Part shown: in pieces, positions 1-9,107 of the stretch | Layout: each line of letters opens with the position of its first letter | How positions within the stretch are numbered: position 1 is the first letter of the stretch | NCBI RefSeq assembly: GCF_006542765.1 | Contig: NZ_SKCD01000011.1 | Coordinates: forward strand, 545,520 to 609,519 | DNA length: 64,000 nt | From: Paenibacillus luteus | GTDB taxonomy: Bacteria; Bacillota; Bacilli; Paenibacillales; Paenibacillaceae | Reading direction: 5' to 3' | The notes under the pieces: model-generated | What the model was told of the DNA's origin: nothing | What the model saw: the letters and a program-made list of their open reading frames with translations, nothing else | Databases searched by the model: none | Translations under genes and position numbers: made by a program

Positions 1-336
1 CACCGTTTTGGCAATTCGTTCCCTACGTATGGGTTTTAACACATAATCCATCGCATTCAGCTCGAATGCTTCAATCGCATATTCCTCATAAACCGTTACA
101 AAAACAATGAACATGTCAGGGAATTCCTGTATAATCAGCTCAGCTAATGCCGTTCCTCTCATACCTGGCATTTCAATATCAAGAAAAACAGCATCCGGAC
201 GCTCTAGACAAATCTGCTCCCAAGCCAGAAAAGGATCACGATATTTTCCAATAATTTCGAGCTCTTCGATTCGCTCGAGCTCATCTGACATATGATGAAG
301 AGCTAGAGGCTCATCATCGACTATAATGGTCCTCAT
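1..336 (-). CDS. Response regulator, receiver domain (3' part outside window)
   Basis: Only the first 112 codons are present; the gene continues past base 1. The sequence is a CheY-like receiver: acidic pocket IIVDDE near residues 4-9, phospho-acceptor Asp53 in FLDIEMPG, and the KP motif near residue 103. ATG at 336 has a GAGGATGAGGATAC leader, and it overlaps the stop of the upstream hybrid kinase by 23 nt, so the two are translationally coupled and form one signalling pair. The output domain is outside the window. Receivers of this style (VFVTVYEEYAIEAFELNAMD) are often joined to LytTR or BTAD/SARP DNA-binding domains, which is inference here. It probably takes phosphate from the LytS-type module of the kinase at 314-3373. 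Confidence 0.9.
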   Translation of the reverse strand, partial: MRTIIVDDEPLALHHMSDELERIEELEIIGKYRDPFLAWEQICLERPDAVFLDIEMPGMRGTALAELIIQEFPDMFIVFVTVYEEYAIEAFELNAMDYVLKPIRRERIAKTV

Positions 337-3300
337 GTATCCTCATCCTCTCTAGCGGCAAACGAATGTAAACCTCTGTGCCTTCTTCTGGCCAGCTCAA
401 AATAGTCAGCCCCGATCCGAACCACTGCTTCAGCCGCAGATCCGTATTGGCTATGCCGATCCCACCAGATAAAGGTTTGGTAAGAACGTTCTCCAACACC
501 TCAGCAGACATCCCCACTCCGTTATCTTTGATCAAAATACAAATATGATTCTCCTCACGGTGGATTCTGACAAGCAGGTGACCACCCTGAGTTCTGGCCA
601 TGATGCCATGTCTTACTGCATTTTCTACCAACGGTTGAAGCGTGAGCGGCGGAAGCTTGAATCCTCGTTCAGATACATCGAGCTCATAGGTCAACCAGTC
701 ATCATAACGGACCTTTTCAATGTGCAAATAAGATTCAATCAGCTTTAGCTCCCTTTCAATGGGTACTAACGGCTCCAAACTATCGAATCGAAAACTTTCA
801 CGCAAATATTGTCCCAGCTCAGATAACAAAGCCATCATTTGTCCGGTGTCTCTCTTGCTTAGTGCAGCAATCGAATTTAATGTATTAAAGAGAAAATGGG
901 GTTTAATTTGCGCTTGCAAAAAAGCCATTTCCATCCGAATTCTCTTTTGTACGGCATGTTTGAGCTGAAGCAGCGTTTGAACTCGGACTCGCAGCTCCGA
1001 TGCTTCGACTGGCTTTTCAATAAAATCATTAACGCCTGAATGATGAGAAAGGAGTCCGTAATTCAAATACCCTGTTGAGGTCATCAACAAAATAGGCAGT
1101 TCCAGCGCTGAATATAAAGTGCGGAAATGACGACTCAATTCCAAACCCGACTCATCGGGGAGTAATTGGTCAATAATGACTAAATCAACTTCTGGGAGCA
1201 CACTCATCTGTTGACGGGCATCCTTGCTGCTTGCAGCAAAATAGGTCTGGTAATGATCCAGCATGAGTACGGATCCCATCACCCCACAGTTTAATTGGTC
1301 ATTATCAACGATTAAAATCGTCGCTTTTTCTGTATTCTTAGTTTCATCCCACATGATCTTCGTGTCGTGGTTGGCTTGTTCAGTGAAACTCTCTACTTGT
1401 CGATCGCTAGCTTGGCGCGTTGCAAGCGGAAAAGAAAGACGCAGTTCCAGCAGGTTATCCGCTGCTCCATTCAGATGCAATTTTGCATTCTGCTGCGTTA
1501 ACAAGGCACGAATTAGCACCGAACTTGGATGGGGGCTATGAGGCTTTGACTCCTTACCTATGGGCTCATTCCAAATTTCCAAATACGACTCCACTTGCTC
1601 TATTGAAAGCTCATGAGTGATGATCTTCATCTCAATCACAAGCATTTGGTCCTGCTCTGTACCTCGAAAAATAATTTTCCCTTGAGAGGTTAGTCCCGAA
1701 AATTCTCTAAACAAACCTACCATGACTTGAGAGAAGCGCTGGGAATCGGCCCAGATCGGAGGCAACTGCGCCGAGATATGATTAGTTATTTTCCAATCCC
1801 CTGCAAAGGCAGGCGAGTACATATCGATGACCAAATCAAGCGCAATTCTTGCATTGATTTGCCGAAGTCTGAGCGGAATCTGCTCTTCATTCAATCTCGT
1901 AAAATCCATCATATCCTGTACCAGCATCTCGGTTGACCATCCGACAGACGCCATTTGCTGCAAGTCCTTTTCCTGACTGGCGGATAGCTGGTCGTTGGCG
2001 TTCAATCTGGCATAAATTAAGTTCATGATGGTTTGCAAGGGCCCTTTGATTTGAGTCGATAGATTGACGATAAAATTATTTTTCAGAACATCCATCCGCT
2101 TTAAATCGTCTCTCAGTGCCTTCATTTTATGAAAGGATCTGAAAAACTGCACAAACAGCAAACAAGAGATCGAAACGAGAAAAGCGATAATTTGAATAAA
2201 GTACCAAACAGTAAGCTTCATGAAACCCATTTGAAGCAGAGCGCTTAGGAATGCAATCGCTGAAAATAAACAAATCGCCAAAAACTCATATATAAACTCT
2301 GCTTTGCCATTCTTTGTGCCCCTAATCATAATAGTAAGAATATACAAATTTATTCCAATTACAAACACAGACACCACTGGCAAAAAGCCGGTAAAAAGAG
2401 CTGGGGGTAAAAGGACCGTAAGCCCGATCGCAAAAAGAACTGCACCAGGCAGCACCCGCACCGCCCAAATCTTCACTTGTTCCTCAAACCGAATACGGAC
2501 AAATAGGAACAAGCAATATAAAACGCACAGTGCGTTAATCCATTGCAATTTAACGATAGTGCTGTAGGAAATCGTTGGCCATACCGATAGCAACCAGCGG
2601 GAGCCTTGATTCGCTGTAGAGAGGGCCGTGAAGATAAACAAAAAAACAAGGTAAACCCATCCATTGCGACGCATTTGAAATTGCACCAAAGCAAAGTAAA
2701 AGGCCAGCAACAGGAAGACCACTATCATTCCAAATTCAAACGCTGCCTGATTTATATGTTCGCGAATAATGAGCTTCTGCGGGCCCATGCTAATCGGAAA
2801 TACTATCCCGCCGCTGCCGGACATGTCATAGTTGGCAACTTGTATGACGACGTCAATCGTACTGCTGTCAATCTCCTTAAAAGCAATATACGGCTCAACG
2901 CCGCCAGCGTACTCGGATGCCTGGCTGCCCACTTCTCCACTTCCTCCAAGCTGTTCTCCATTGATGAACAAACGATGTGAGGTTCGAATCAGTGGTACAC
3001 GGAAACCAATCTGCCCCGCTTCCTTGCCCAAAGCAATGTGAAGCCGATAAGTACCATATCCCTTGGCATCGTTCCGCTTCTTACCCGTAAATCCGCTCTT
3101 CCAATTGCCCGGCACTGAAATGGATGAATAACTAGAAGCTTCCTCAAAATCCTCTGTCGATTCCAAAAATTGCTCAGGGTAAAATAGCCATTCTCCATCC
3201 AGATCCAAAACGGACTCTCCGCTCTTCTCCCAGCCGCTCAAATCTAACATGCCCGACTCTGCCTTTGGAGAATGACGCTGATTGAGCATCTTCGCGCTTA

Positions 3301-3373
3301 GTAAACAAAATACAAGAAAGATTAAAATAATGATTAAACTTGCATATTTTTTCAACTGAATATTTTCATTCAT
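314..3373 (-). CDS. Large hybrid sensor histidine kinase (7TMR-DISM / degenerate HisKA / receiver / LytS-type kinase)
   Basis: A membrane sensor of 1019 aa. Visible order: one N-terminal membrane segment (11-30), an extracellular galactose-binding-like sensor with GDW/GEWLFYP and PGNW motifs (about 45-200), seven hydrophobic segments (about 208-412), a HisKA-like helix region (about 420-500), a poorly conserved ATPase-like stretch (500-655), a receiver with Asp735 (685-800), then a LytS-type His_kinase with QIKPHFLFN (His826) and an HATPase with LQPLVENAVRHG (about 913-924). The first kinase core reads FIVNLSTQIKGPL where active kinases have SHELRTPL, so residue 440 is Thr instead of His and this module is probably inactive. 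Phosphotransfer would depend on His826. It is a paralogue of the kinase at 43070-46198 and is coupled to the response regulator at 1-336. The signal is unknown; the extracellular fold suggests a carbohydrate-like ligand (inference). Confidence 0.9.
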   Translation of the reverse strand: MNENIQLKKYASLIIILIFLVFCLLSAKMLNQRHSPKAESGMLDLSGWEKSGESVLDLDGEWLFYPEQFLESTEDFEEASSYSSISVPGNWKSGFTGKKRNDAKGYGTYRLHIALGKEAGQIGFRVPLIRTSHRLFINGEQLGGSGEVGSQASEYAGGVEPYIAFKEIDSSTIDVVIQVANYDMSGSGGIVFPISMGPQKLIIREHINQAAFEFGMIVVFLLLAFYFALVQFQMRRNGWVYLVFLFIFTALSTANQGSRWLLSVWPTISYSTIVKLQWINALCVLYCLFLFVRIRFEEQVKIWAVRVLPGAVLFAIGLTVLLPPALFTGFLPVVSVFVIGINLYILTIMIRGTKNGKAEFIYEFLAICLFSAIAFLSALLQMGFMKLTVWYFIQIIAFLVSISCLLFVQFFRSFHKMKALRDDLKRMDVLKNNFIVNLSTQIKGPLQTIMNLIYARLNANDQLSASQEKDLQQMASVGWSTEMLVQDMMDFTRLNEEQIPLRLRQINARIALDLVIDMYSPAFAGDWKITNHISAQLPPIWADSQRFSQVMVGLFREFSGLTSQGKIIFRGTEQDQMLVIEMKIITHELSIEQVESYLEIWNEPIGKESKPHSPHPSSVLIRALLTQQNAKLHLNGAADNLLELRLSFPLATRQASDRQVESFTEQANHDTKIMWDETKNTEKATILIVDNDQLNCGVMGSVLMLDHYQTYFAASSKDARQQMSVLPEVDLVIIDQLLPDESGLELSRHFRTLYSALELPILLMTSTGYLNYGLLSHHSGVNDFIEKPVEASELRVRVQTLLQLKHAVQKRIRMEMAFLQAQIKPHFLFNTLNSIAALSKRDTGQMMALLSELGQYLRESFRFDSLEPLVPIERELKLIESYLHIEKVRYDDWLTYELDVSERGFKLPPLTLQPLVENAVRHGIMARTQGGHLLVRIHREENHICILIKDNGVGMSAEVLENVLTKPLSGGIGIANTDLRLKQWFGSGLTILSWPEEGTEVYIRLPLERMRIHEDHYSR

Positions 3374-3441
3374 TTCGGGGGCTTTTCCTCAATCCTATGT
3401 TTTTTTCCTATCTGTGTTAGCCTCTGTCAGCTACATAGGAC

Positions 3442-3723
3442 CTATAATTCTTCTTTACTTCCGAATCTTAGTGCATTCCTAGCGCGTGCACGCTCCAACT
3501 CTACTTCACGATTACGTGACTCAGCACCTGTTATCAATTCGTTTAACATTTTGCTTGCCGCCGCAGCCACTTCCTCTACCGCTTGATTAAACGCTGCCTC
3601 ATTGGCTTGCGAAGGCTTATTGAAGCCTGAAATTTTTCTGACGAATTGCAGGGAAGCCGCCATGATCTCATCTTCGGTAGCAGGCGGTTCAAAATTAAAT
3701 AAAGGTTTTATATTCCGGCACAT
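3442..3723 (-). CDS. DUF2277 family protein
   Basis: A small soluble protein of 93 aa beginning MCRNIKPLFNFEPPAT, a hallmark N-terminus of the DUF2277 family, followed by the conserved VRKISGFNKPSQAN segment. An in-frame upstream Met exists at 3756, but the ATG at 3723 has the better ribosome site (AAAGGAGAACACT) and matches the family N-terminus. It stands alone between the hybrid kinase and a secreted protein, transcribed in the same direction as both. No biochemical role is established for the family as far as I know, and nothing in the context suggests one. Confidence 0.88.
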   Translation of the reverse strand: MCRNIKPLFNFEPPATEDEIMAASLQFVRKISGFNKPSQANEAAFNQAVEEVAAAASKMLNELITGAESRNREVELERARARNALRFGSKEEL

Positions 3724-3821
3724 AGTGTTCTCCTTTGGCAAAGTTATATCATCCATAGTACAACACTGGTAATCCTACATGCCAGTGAATTCAACGTTTT
3801 ACATGAGCGTATATAGAAAAA

Positions 3822-3846
3822 GCTGCCGATCGATAGGATCGGCAGC
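3822..3846 (-). terminator. Rho-independent terminator of the 3860-4288 gene
   Basis: A perfect 10-bp stem (GCTGCCGATC / GATCGGCAGC) with a 5-nt loop. On the minus strand it is followed by TTTTCTATATA. It lies 14 nt past the stop of the secreted-protein gene. Confidence 0.85.
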
Positions 3847-3859
3847 CTTTATTAATATC

Positions 3860-4288
3860 CTAATAATTGCCCAGTGATACACCTGAAGTGATGGCATAAG
3901 ATGAGTTCAGCACTACTTTGTACAACCCTGCAGGCTGGTTATAAGCAAGATGATAATAACCGCCAACCGTCTGACCTGGGTTTATATTCACATGGTTGCT
4001 TCCTACATATACATCGCCAGTTGCGGTTACCCGGTATAAGTCAAAATACATGGACGTGTAATTGGTGGAGCTTGTGTTAGAGAATGCACCACCGAGTCTA
4101 ATGTTACCAGCCTCAAGGTTCGCCGTCCACGAATTGGTGAAAGCGAGCGTGTTCACGTTTAGCGCTGAAAAAGGGGGCTGCGCGTTATTCTTGGCTGCTG
4201 TGTCTCCGCTAGCTGCTGCGTTAGCTGACACTGCTGGGACAAGCAGCAAAAGCAAGGCTAAACCAAAAAGCTTCTTTCTGATCCTCAT
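3860..4288 (-). CDS. Small secreted protein of unknown function
   Basis: The protein has 142 aa with a clear signal peptide (positive MRIRKK, hydrophobic 8-20, cleavage after an ANA-like motif near residue 24). The mature part is about 115 aa, rich in Asn, Ser, Thr and aromatic residues, with alternating hydrophobic positions that suggest a small all-beta domain. There is no cysteine and no anchor motif, so it is probably released or wall-associated. AGAGGATG precedes the ATG and a strong terminator follows, so it appears to be monocistronic. I do not recognise the family. It resembles the small beta-sandwich secreted proteins common in Paenibacillus, but that is only an impression. Confidence 0.75.
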   Translation of the reverse strand: MRIRKKLFGLALLLLLVPAVSANAAASGDTAAKNNAQPPFSALNVNTLAFTNSWTANLEAGNIRLGGAFSNTSSTNYTSMYFDLYRVTATGDVYVGSNHVNINPGQTVGGYYHLAYNQPAGLYKVVLNSSYAITSGVSLGNY

Positions 4289-4489
4289 TAATTACACATC
4301 CTCTTCCCTTATTCGAGTAATTTATTCCGGCGACCTGCTGATCTTCGATTTGGGAGCCGTCCTCCTCCCATGTGTCCTATGCCAAGCAAAATCAGGTTAT
4401 CATCCCTTTTCCCTTCATTCAATATCAATTTCCATATCTCGTAATATCGCACATGATTCCCTTAGGAATGCTACTGTTGCTCACGACGG

Positions 4490-5863
4490 CTAGGCTGCTG
4501 CCTGAATACTTAGAGGAAATAACAGTTTAAAATCAGCTCCGCCTTCTGCACAATTTCGAGCTGATATTATCCCTCCACATCGCTCTACAATTGCTCTAGA
4601 TATGGCAAGCCCAAGACCGGTTTCCCCATCCTTGCCCTTCACAAAACGGTGAAACAGATGAGGCAGCAGCTCTTCCGGTATGCCCGGCCCGTCATCTTTG
4701 ATCGTTATTTCAATGCCATGTAAACCAATTCCAGCTTGAATTTGTATGGTGCTGCTGGCATGCCTAACTGCATTCGATACCACATTCAGCAGCGCTTGCA
4801 GCAGCTTGTCTTGGTCGCCGTAAACCACTAGCTGGCCTCTTCTTTCAGGCATAAAGGTGGTCGTAAGCGCAACTTGATTTTTCACCAACATGGGATTGAT
4901 TCGCTCCACCGTCTCTGCAATCAATTCAGGCAGGCTAACCTGGGACGCTGTGAAGTGTTCTTCCTCTCCATCCAGCTTGGCAAGCAGCGTCATCTCCGTC
5001 ACGATATTTTTCAATCGACTGCTTTCGCTCATAATAATATCCAGTCCTTTACTCACTTGCTCTCCTTCAAAAATACCGTCGCGAATTCCTTCTGCGTAAC
5101 CCGCTATCGACATCAGTGGCGTTTTCAATTCATGCGACGCATTTTGGATAAACTGCCTCTGTATTAAATTAAATCTATTCAGCTCTCCTGCAAGCTCATA
5201 CACCGATTTCGCAACATCACCGATCTCTCCATCGGCCTTAATGAGCTTCACCTCCGAGAATCGTCGTCCCTTGACCTTTTTTAGCTCGACTTGGAGCTTC
5301 ATCAAAGGTTTAATTAGTTTTCTCGTAATGATGAGGCTAAGCAGAAATGCAAGTACACCACCACCGCATAAAACAATTAGAAGCCTTCCCAGCAGAGACT
5401 GCTCAATCAGCTTTATTTTGCTGATCGGTGTAAGGAGAGTCAACGTTCCGCCTTGTGGAATCGCGCTTGCCGCTGTAATAAACTGCGTTCCTACCGTGTT
5501 TATAGCAGTGGCCTGAAATCCGGACTGTGGAATGGGTCTGGTTTGCATTTCAATCTGCACAGGCTCAAGCGTACTATACAAAACATTCTGACTGGCATCG
5601 GTTAAAATGGCATCGACACCCACCAGCGACTGCTTCGCCACAGTCGCCATCGCAACCCCAATCACGCTGCTGGATGGCAAAGCTTTGATTTCACCCACCT
5701 CCTGCAAATTTACTGAGATGGACTCACTAAGCTGAATCATGTCTTTTTTCTGAACCTCTATAAAATGATCAAGCAGGACATAATGAAAAATTACGGCCGT
5801 GAGAGACAGCACCAGTATGAGCAGAAACGCAAACGCCAAATTAATTTGATAAAGAAGCTTCAT
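4490..5863 (-). CDS. Sensor histidine kinase (HAMP, HisKA, HATPase)
   Basis: An OmpR-class membrane kinase of 457 aa. It has TM1 (about 8-30), an extracytoplasmic sensor of about 120 aa, TM2 (about 160-180), a HAMP linker, the H-box NASHELKTPL, the N-box LLNVVSNAVRHA, and G-boxes DDGPGIPEE and GETGLGLAIS. All catalytic motifs are intact. I place the start at ATG 5863 (MKLLYQIN) because GGAGGGGAG lies a proper distance upstream; an in-frame Met at 5881 lacks such spacing. It overlaps the response-regulator gene by 23 nt, so the pair is one operon with the regulator first. The divergent secreted protein at 6731 is the most likely local target. The stimulus is unknown. Confidence 0.92.
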   Translation of the reverse strand: MKLLYQINLAFAFLLILVLSLTAVIFHYVLLDHFIEVQKKDMIQLSESISVNLQEVGEIKALPSSSVIGVAMATVAKQSLVGVDAILTDASQNVLYSTLEPVQIEMQTRPIPQSGFQATAINTVGTQFITAASAIPQGGTLTLLTPISKIKLIEQSLLGRLLIVLCGGGVLAFLLSLIITRKLIKPLMKLQVELKKVKGRRFSEVKLIKADGEIGDVAKSVYELAGELNRFNLIQRQFIQNASHELKTPLMSIAGYAEGIRDGIFEGEQVSKGLDIIMSESSRLKNIVTEMTLLAKLDGEEEHFTASQVSLPELIAETVERINPMLVKNQVALTTTFMPERRGQLVVYGDQDKLLQALLNVVSNAVRHASSTIQIQAGIGLHGIEITIKDDGPGIPEELLPHLFHRFVKGKDGETGLGLAISRAIVERCGGIISARNCAEGGADFKLLFPLSIQAAA

Positions 5864-6572
5864 TCCGCATCTCCCCTCCATTCATCCGAAGCCGGTAACC
5901 GTGTCCCCATACCGCTTCCACAGGAAGCTCCTCGATTTTTTTGCGCAGCCGCTTCACTAAATGATCCACTGCCCGGTCGCTTCCAAAATAATCATCACCC
6001 CAAATGATGGTCAGCAGCTCATCTCTGGCAAAGGCACGATTAGGCCGTTCGGCAAGCGTCAGAAGCAGCGCGAACTCCTTGGAGGTCACATCCACTTCTT
6101 CTCCGCACCAGAACACACGCCTTTCATCTACTGCAAGCTGAAGCTGGCCCGCTTCAAGCTGTAGTACCGAGGAGGTCTGCTTGCCTTCTTCTATCGTCCT
6201 TAGCCTATACCACCGTTGAAGCTGCCTTTTGACCCGAGCTACCATTTCTCTTGGACTGAAGGGTTTAACCATATAATCATCGCTGCCAAGCTCCAGTCCT
6301 AATATTTTGTCTACCTCGTTATCGCGGGCGGAGATCATCATAATTGGAACCTCCCCGTCGCGGCGAATCCGTCGGCAAAACTCATAACCGTCCATACCCG
6401 GAAGCATGATATCCAGAATCCACATATCAGGCGGTTCTGTACTGAGCTGCTCCAGTCCCTCCTCTGCATTAGCCAGTGCTACTGTACGAAACTGCTCTTT
6501 CTTCAAATAAGCCTCGACAAGCTCTCGTATATGTTGATCATCATCGATGATAGCGATCAAATAATGGTTCAT
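5841..6572 (-). CDS. OmpR/PhoB-family response regulator
   Basis: A two-domain regulator of 243 aa: receiver 1-120 with the acidic pair at the N-terminus, Asp54 in WILDIMLPG and the KPF motif, then a winged-helix DNA-binding domain (about 137-230) containing the TSKEFALLLTLAE and DRAVDHLVKRLRKKI elements typical of PhoB-type output domains. AGGAGG precedes ATG 6572. It is first in a two-gene operon with the kinase at 4490-5863. The promoter must lie in the 158-bp gap shared with the divergent secreted-protein gene, which suggests joint regulation. Confidence 0.93.
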   Translation of the reverse strand: MNHYLIAIIDDDQHIRELVEAYLKKEQFRTVALANAEEGLEQLSTEPPDMWILDIMLPGMDGYEFCRRIRRDGEVPIMMISARDNEVDKILGLELGSDDYMVKPFSPREMVARVKRQLQRWYRLRTIEEGKQTSSVLQLEAGQLQLAVDERRVFWCGEEVDVTSKEFALLLTLAERPNRAFARDELLTIIWGDDYFGSDRAVDHLVKRLRKKIEELPVEAVWGHGYRLRMNGGEMRNEASLSN

Positions 6573-6730
6573 TGCACATCCTCCTATTCTGAATCTCTAT
6601 TATTATAGCAAGCTAGAGGAGCGATAGGGGCAGTGCCATTGTTTTTCCACAATTCGTCACATGGACTGCCACATTTAAACGATACACTAGGTCCTGTAAG
6701 ACAAACCCAAACCTTGAAGGAGTGTTAACC

Positions 6731-7426
6731 ATGAATTACAAAATGATTTTCAAAAATGTCGCATTGTCCACTTTGCTGCTGTCAGCTGTAGCTGGCCCTA
6801 CTGTCTTTGCAGACTCGTCTCTTCCCAAAGCAAAGCTGGAACGCGTAGCTGTTGTCTCTTCCACTCACTTGACCGATCCAATTAAGCTAGACGCGGTCAC
6901 TACAACCGCCGCATTTCAGCTGCTTGATCCGATTAAGCTGGCAGAAACCTATGCGAAAGATACGGTGAAGGAATGGCAGGCGACTATCGCTGAGTACGAT
7001 AAACTTCTTTCAAAGCGCTTCGAAGCGATTAGCATCGCGGAAGTTACGGAAGCAGATGTAGTAGTGCCTAGCCTGTCTTTGGAAAAACAAAACTTAGCTG
7101 GTACGGCTCAAATTACGCTTCAAGCAGTACCTTTAACTGAAAAAGAGCTTGCATCCATTAAGGTATTGTCCGTAGATGGTGAGTCTGCTCAATTAACAAG
7201 TGTACCTTTACAAGAGAGCGGAACCTTTGCCGTTGCTAGCATTGCAGCGACTGAATCCGCAATAGAACTCAAGGCTTCTCCCTTCTTTGAAGGTATGATG
7301 GCGCTCGAGAAGGCAGTCGAATCCAAAGACGAAGCCGCCATTAGAGAGACGCTTGCGAAGCAGCTAGAGCTGTACAAGCTGGAAATTAGCGCATTATCGC
7401 AAGACGTGGATAGCGGCAAGGAATAA
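6731..7426 (+). CDS. Secreted protein with DPIKL repeats, function unknown
   Basis: A 231-aa protein with a signal peptide (about 1-25, cleavage near VFA-DSS). The first part of the mature region carries two short repeats, LTDPIKLDAV and LLDPIKLAET, about 22 residues apart, followed by a helical segment. The C-terminal 50 residues are strongly charged and helical. There is no cysteine, lipobox or wall anchor. I chose ATG 6731 because AAGGAG sits 8 nt upstream; an in-frame GTG at 6722 would overlap that site. It diverges from the OmpR-type two-component operon and is closed by a strong terminator, so it may be the system's target or a periplasm-facing accessory. I do not recognise the family. 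Confidence 0.75.
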   Translation: MNYKMIFKNVALSTLLLSAVAGPTVFADSSLPKAKLERVAVVSSTHLTDPIKLDAVTTTAAFQLLDPIKLAETYAKDTVKEWQATIAEYDKLLSKRFEAISIAEVTEADVVVPSLSLEKQNLAGTAQITLQAVPLTEKELASIKVLSVDGESAQLTSVPLQESGTFAVASIAATESAIELKASPFFEGMMALEKAVESKDEAAIRETLAKQLELYKLEISALSQDVDSGKE

Positions 7427-7444
7427 TGAGCACCTCGAAGTGAT

Positions 7445-7482
7445 AAAGGCAGTCCGCAGCAGATGCGGGCTGCCTTTTTTTC
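7445..7482 (+). terminator. Rho-independent terminator of the 6731-7426 gene
   Basis: A long GC-rich hairpin (AAAGGCAGTCCGCA / TGCGGGCTGCCTTT, one G-T wobble) followed by a T-run, 18 nt after the stop codon. Confidence 0.92.
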
Positions 7483-7604
7483 ATCCAACGCGTTTGCATA
7501 TGCTAGAAGAACATTTTCTCTTCTTCCTCAAATGTATTTATTTGGATCAAGGGGGAACTCTATCTTAACCGTACCCTACAACCAATGAGACCCGAGGTGC
7601 AGCA

Positions 7605-9107
7605 ATGTACATACCCACACCTACAAATAATGATCATCTGTTGCACGAATATTTGGAATTAAATCTAAAACAGCTGCATGAGGAACTCGGCTACAGCCCT
7701 GACTTGATCTCGCGTCAATTTCAAGCTGCTTTAGCTAATGGGCGCATTGTTCAAGGAGCAACCGTCTATATGGACGGCTTATCAAGCTCAAGCATGATGC
7801 TCCAATTTTTATTTGCCGGAAATCATGAAAACGATCCTTCAACCACGTCCGCGGAGCTGCTGGACTATTATCAGGAACGCGTCATACCCGAAGGCTCCGT
7901 GCATAAGCTTGCCTCGTTTGACGAACTGTACGATATGCTGCTTACAGGCAATAGCATCCTGCTGCTGGATGGCTGCAACTACGCACTTGCAGTAGGAACG
8001 AAGGAATTGAAAGCACGATCGGTAGAAGAGCCGAATGTTCAATCGGTAGTACGAGGACCGCGTGAAGGGTTTACGGAAGTATTAGGCTGGAACACGGCTA
8101 TGATTCGCAGAAAAATCAACAGTCGTCATCTCTGGTTCGAGACACTTAAATTAGGGAGCGTTACCCAAACCAAGGTTGCGATTATTTATATTGATAATCT
8201 TGTCTCGGAAAGTGTTCTCGAGCTGGTCAGGGAAAGGCTGCGGAAAATCAATATCGATGGAATACTGGAGAGCAATTATATAGAAGAGCAAATTCAGGAC
8301 AAAATCTACACGCCCTTCCCTACGATCTTCAACTCAGAGAGGCCGGATGTTGTCGCAGCAGGTTTATTAGAAGGAAGAGTGGCCATTATGGTCGACGGGA
8401 CACCTTTTGCTTTATTGGTTCCAGCATTGTTTACGCAGTTTTTCCAATCCAGCGAAGATTATTACGAAAGGGCGGATTTCAGTACGCTAATCCGCTTGCT
8501 CCGTTTCTTCTCGTTTATTTTGGCGACGATTACCCCTTCTTTTTACATAGCGATTACAACGTTCCATCAAGAAATGCTGCCGACGACCCTGCTTTACAAT
8601 CTGGCAGCCCAGCGGGAAGGGGTCCCCTTCCCTGCCTTTGTAGAAGCGTTAATCATGGAGATAACCTTTGAAATTTTGCGTGAAGCGAGCGTACGCATGC
8701 CTAAAACGATAGGACAATCCATATCTATCGTCGGAACACTCGTTGTCGGACAGGCAGCGGTGGAAGCTGGTCTGGTAAGTGCCGCCATGGTCATAGTAGT
8801 TTCGATTACGGCCATTTCCAATTTTGTTCTGCCTGCATTCAATTTAGGCATCGCGGCTCGAATCATCCGTTTCCTGTTGATGATACTGGCGGCATCCTTC
8901 GGATTATATGGTGTGTTTATAGGCGTCATTGCGATTATATTTCATCTATGCAGCCTTACGTCGTTTGGCGTTTCTTATATGGCTCCGCTCGCGCCATTCA
9001 ACCTTTCTGATCAGAAGGATACGCTATTTCGCGTTCCCTTCACTTCAATGATGACACGTCCAAAAAGCCTTAACCCCAAAAGGTTAGTGAGGCAAAAAAA
9101 ACCATGA
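7605..9107 (+). CDS. Spore germination receptor A subunit (GerA family), operon 1
   Basis: A 500-aa GerAA/GerKA-type subunit of a nutrient germinant receptor in the inner spore membrane. A cytoplasmic N-terminal half (about 1-290) is followed by several membrane segments from about 300 on. The family signature REGVPFPAFVEALIMEI and the following REASVRMPKTIGQSISIVG are present, as is the PFPTIFNSERPD element before the membrane region. ATG 7605 has a GAGGTG site. The stop overlaps the start of the C-subunit gene (ATGA). It heads a four-gene A-C-D-B operon whose order is repeated at 26619-30664. Such genes are normally transcribed in the forespore by sigma G; I could not find a convincing sigma G promoter upstream. 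The germinant is unknown. Confidence 0.95.
   Translation: MYIPTPTNNDHLLHEYLELNLKQLHEELGYSPDLISRQFQAALANGRIVQGATVYMDGLSSSSMMLQFLFAGNHENDPSTTSAELLDYYQERVIPEGSVHKLASFDELYDMLLTGNSILLLDGCNYALAVGTKELKARSVEEPNVQSVVRGPREGFTEVLGWNTAMIRRKINSRHLWFETLKLGSVTQTKVAIIYIDNLVSESVLELVRERLRKINIDGILESNYIEEQIQDKIYTPFPTIFNSERPDVVAAGLLEGRVAIMVDGTPFALLVPALFTQFFQSSEDYYERADFSTLIRLLRFFSFILATITPSFYIAITTFHQEMLPTTLLYNLAAQREGVPFPAFVEALIMEITFEILREASVRMPKTIGQSISIVGTLVVGQAAVEAGLVSAAMVIVVSITAISNFVLPAFNLGIAARIIRFLLMILAASFGLYGVFIGVIAIIFHLCSLTSFGVSYMAPLAPFNLSDQKDTLFRVPFTSMMTRPKSLNPKRLVRQKKP

Noticed and set aside
2606..2980. A 124-codon frame on the plus strand
   Set aside because: It lies wholly inside the hybrid kinase on the opposite strand, has no ribosome site and has an implausible composition.
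4062..4493. A 143-codon plus-strand frame across the 3860-4288 gene and its upstream gap
   Set aside because: It runs antisense to a gene with signal peptide and ribosome site, and has no supported start.
7490..7604. Possible sigma G promoter before germination operon 1 (TGCATA or TGTATT candidates)
   Set aside because: No pair of -35 and -10 elements with acceptable spacing could be found, so it is not listed.
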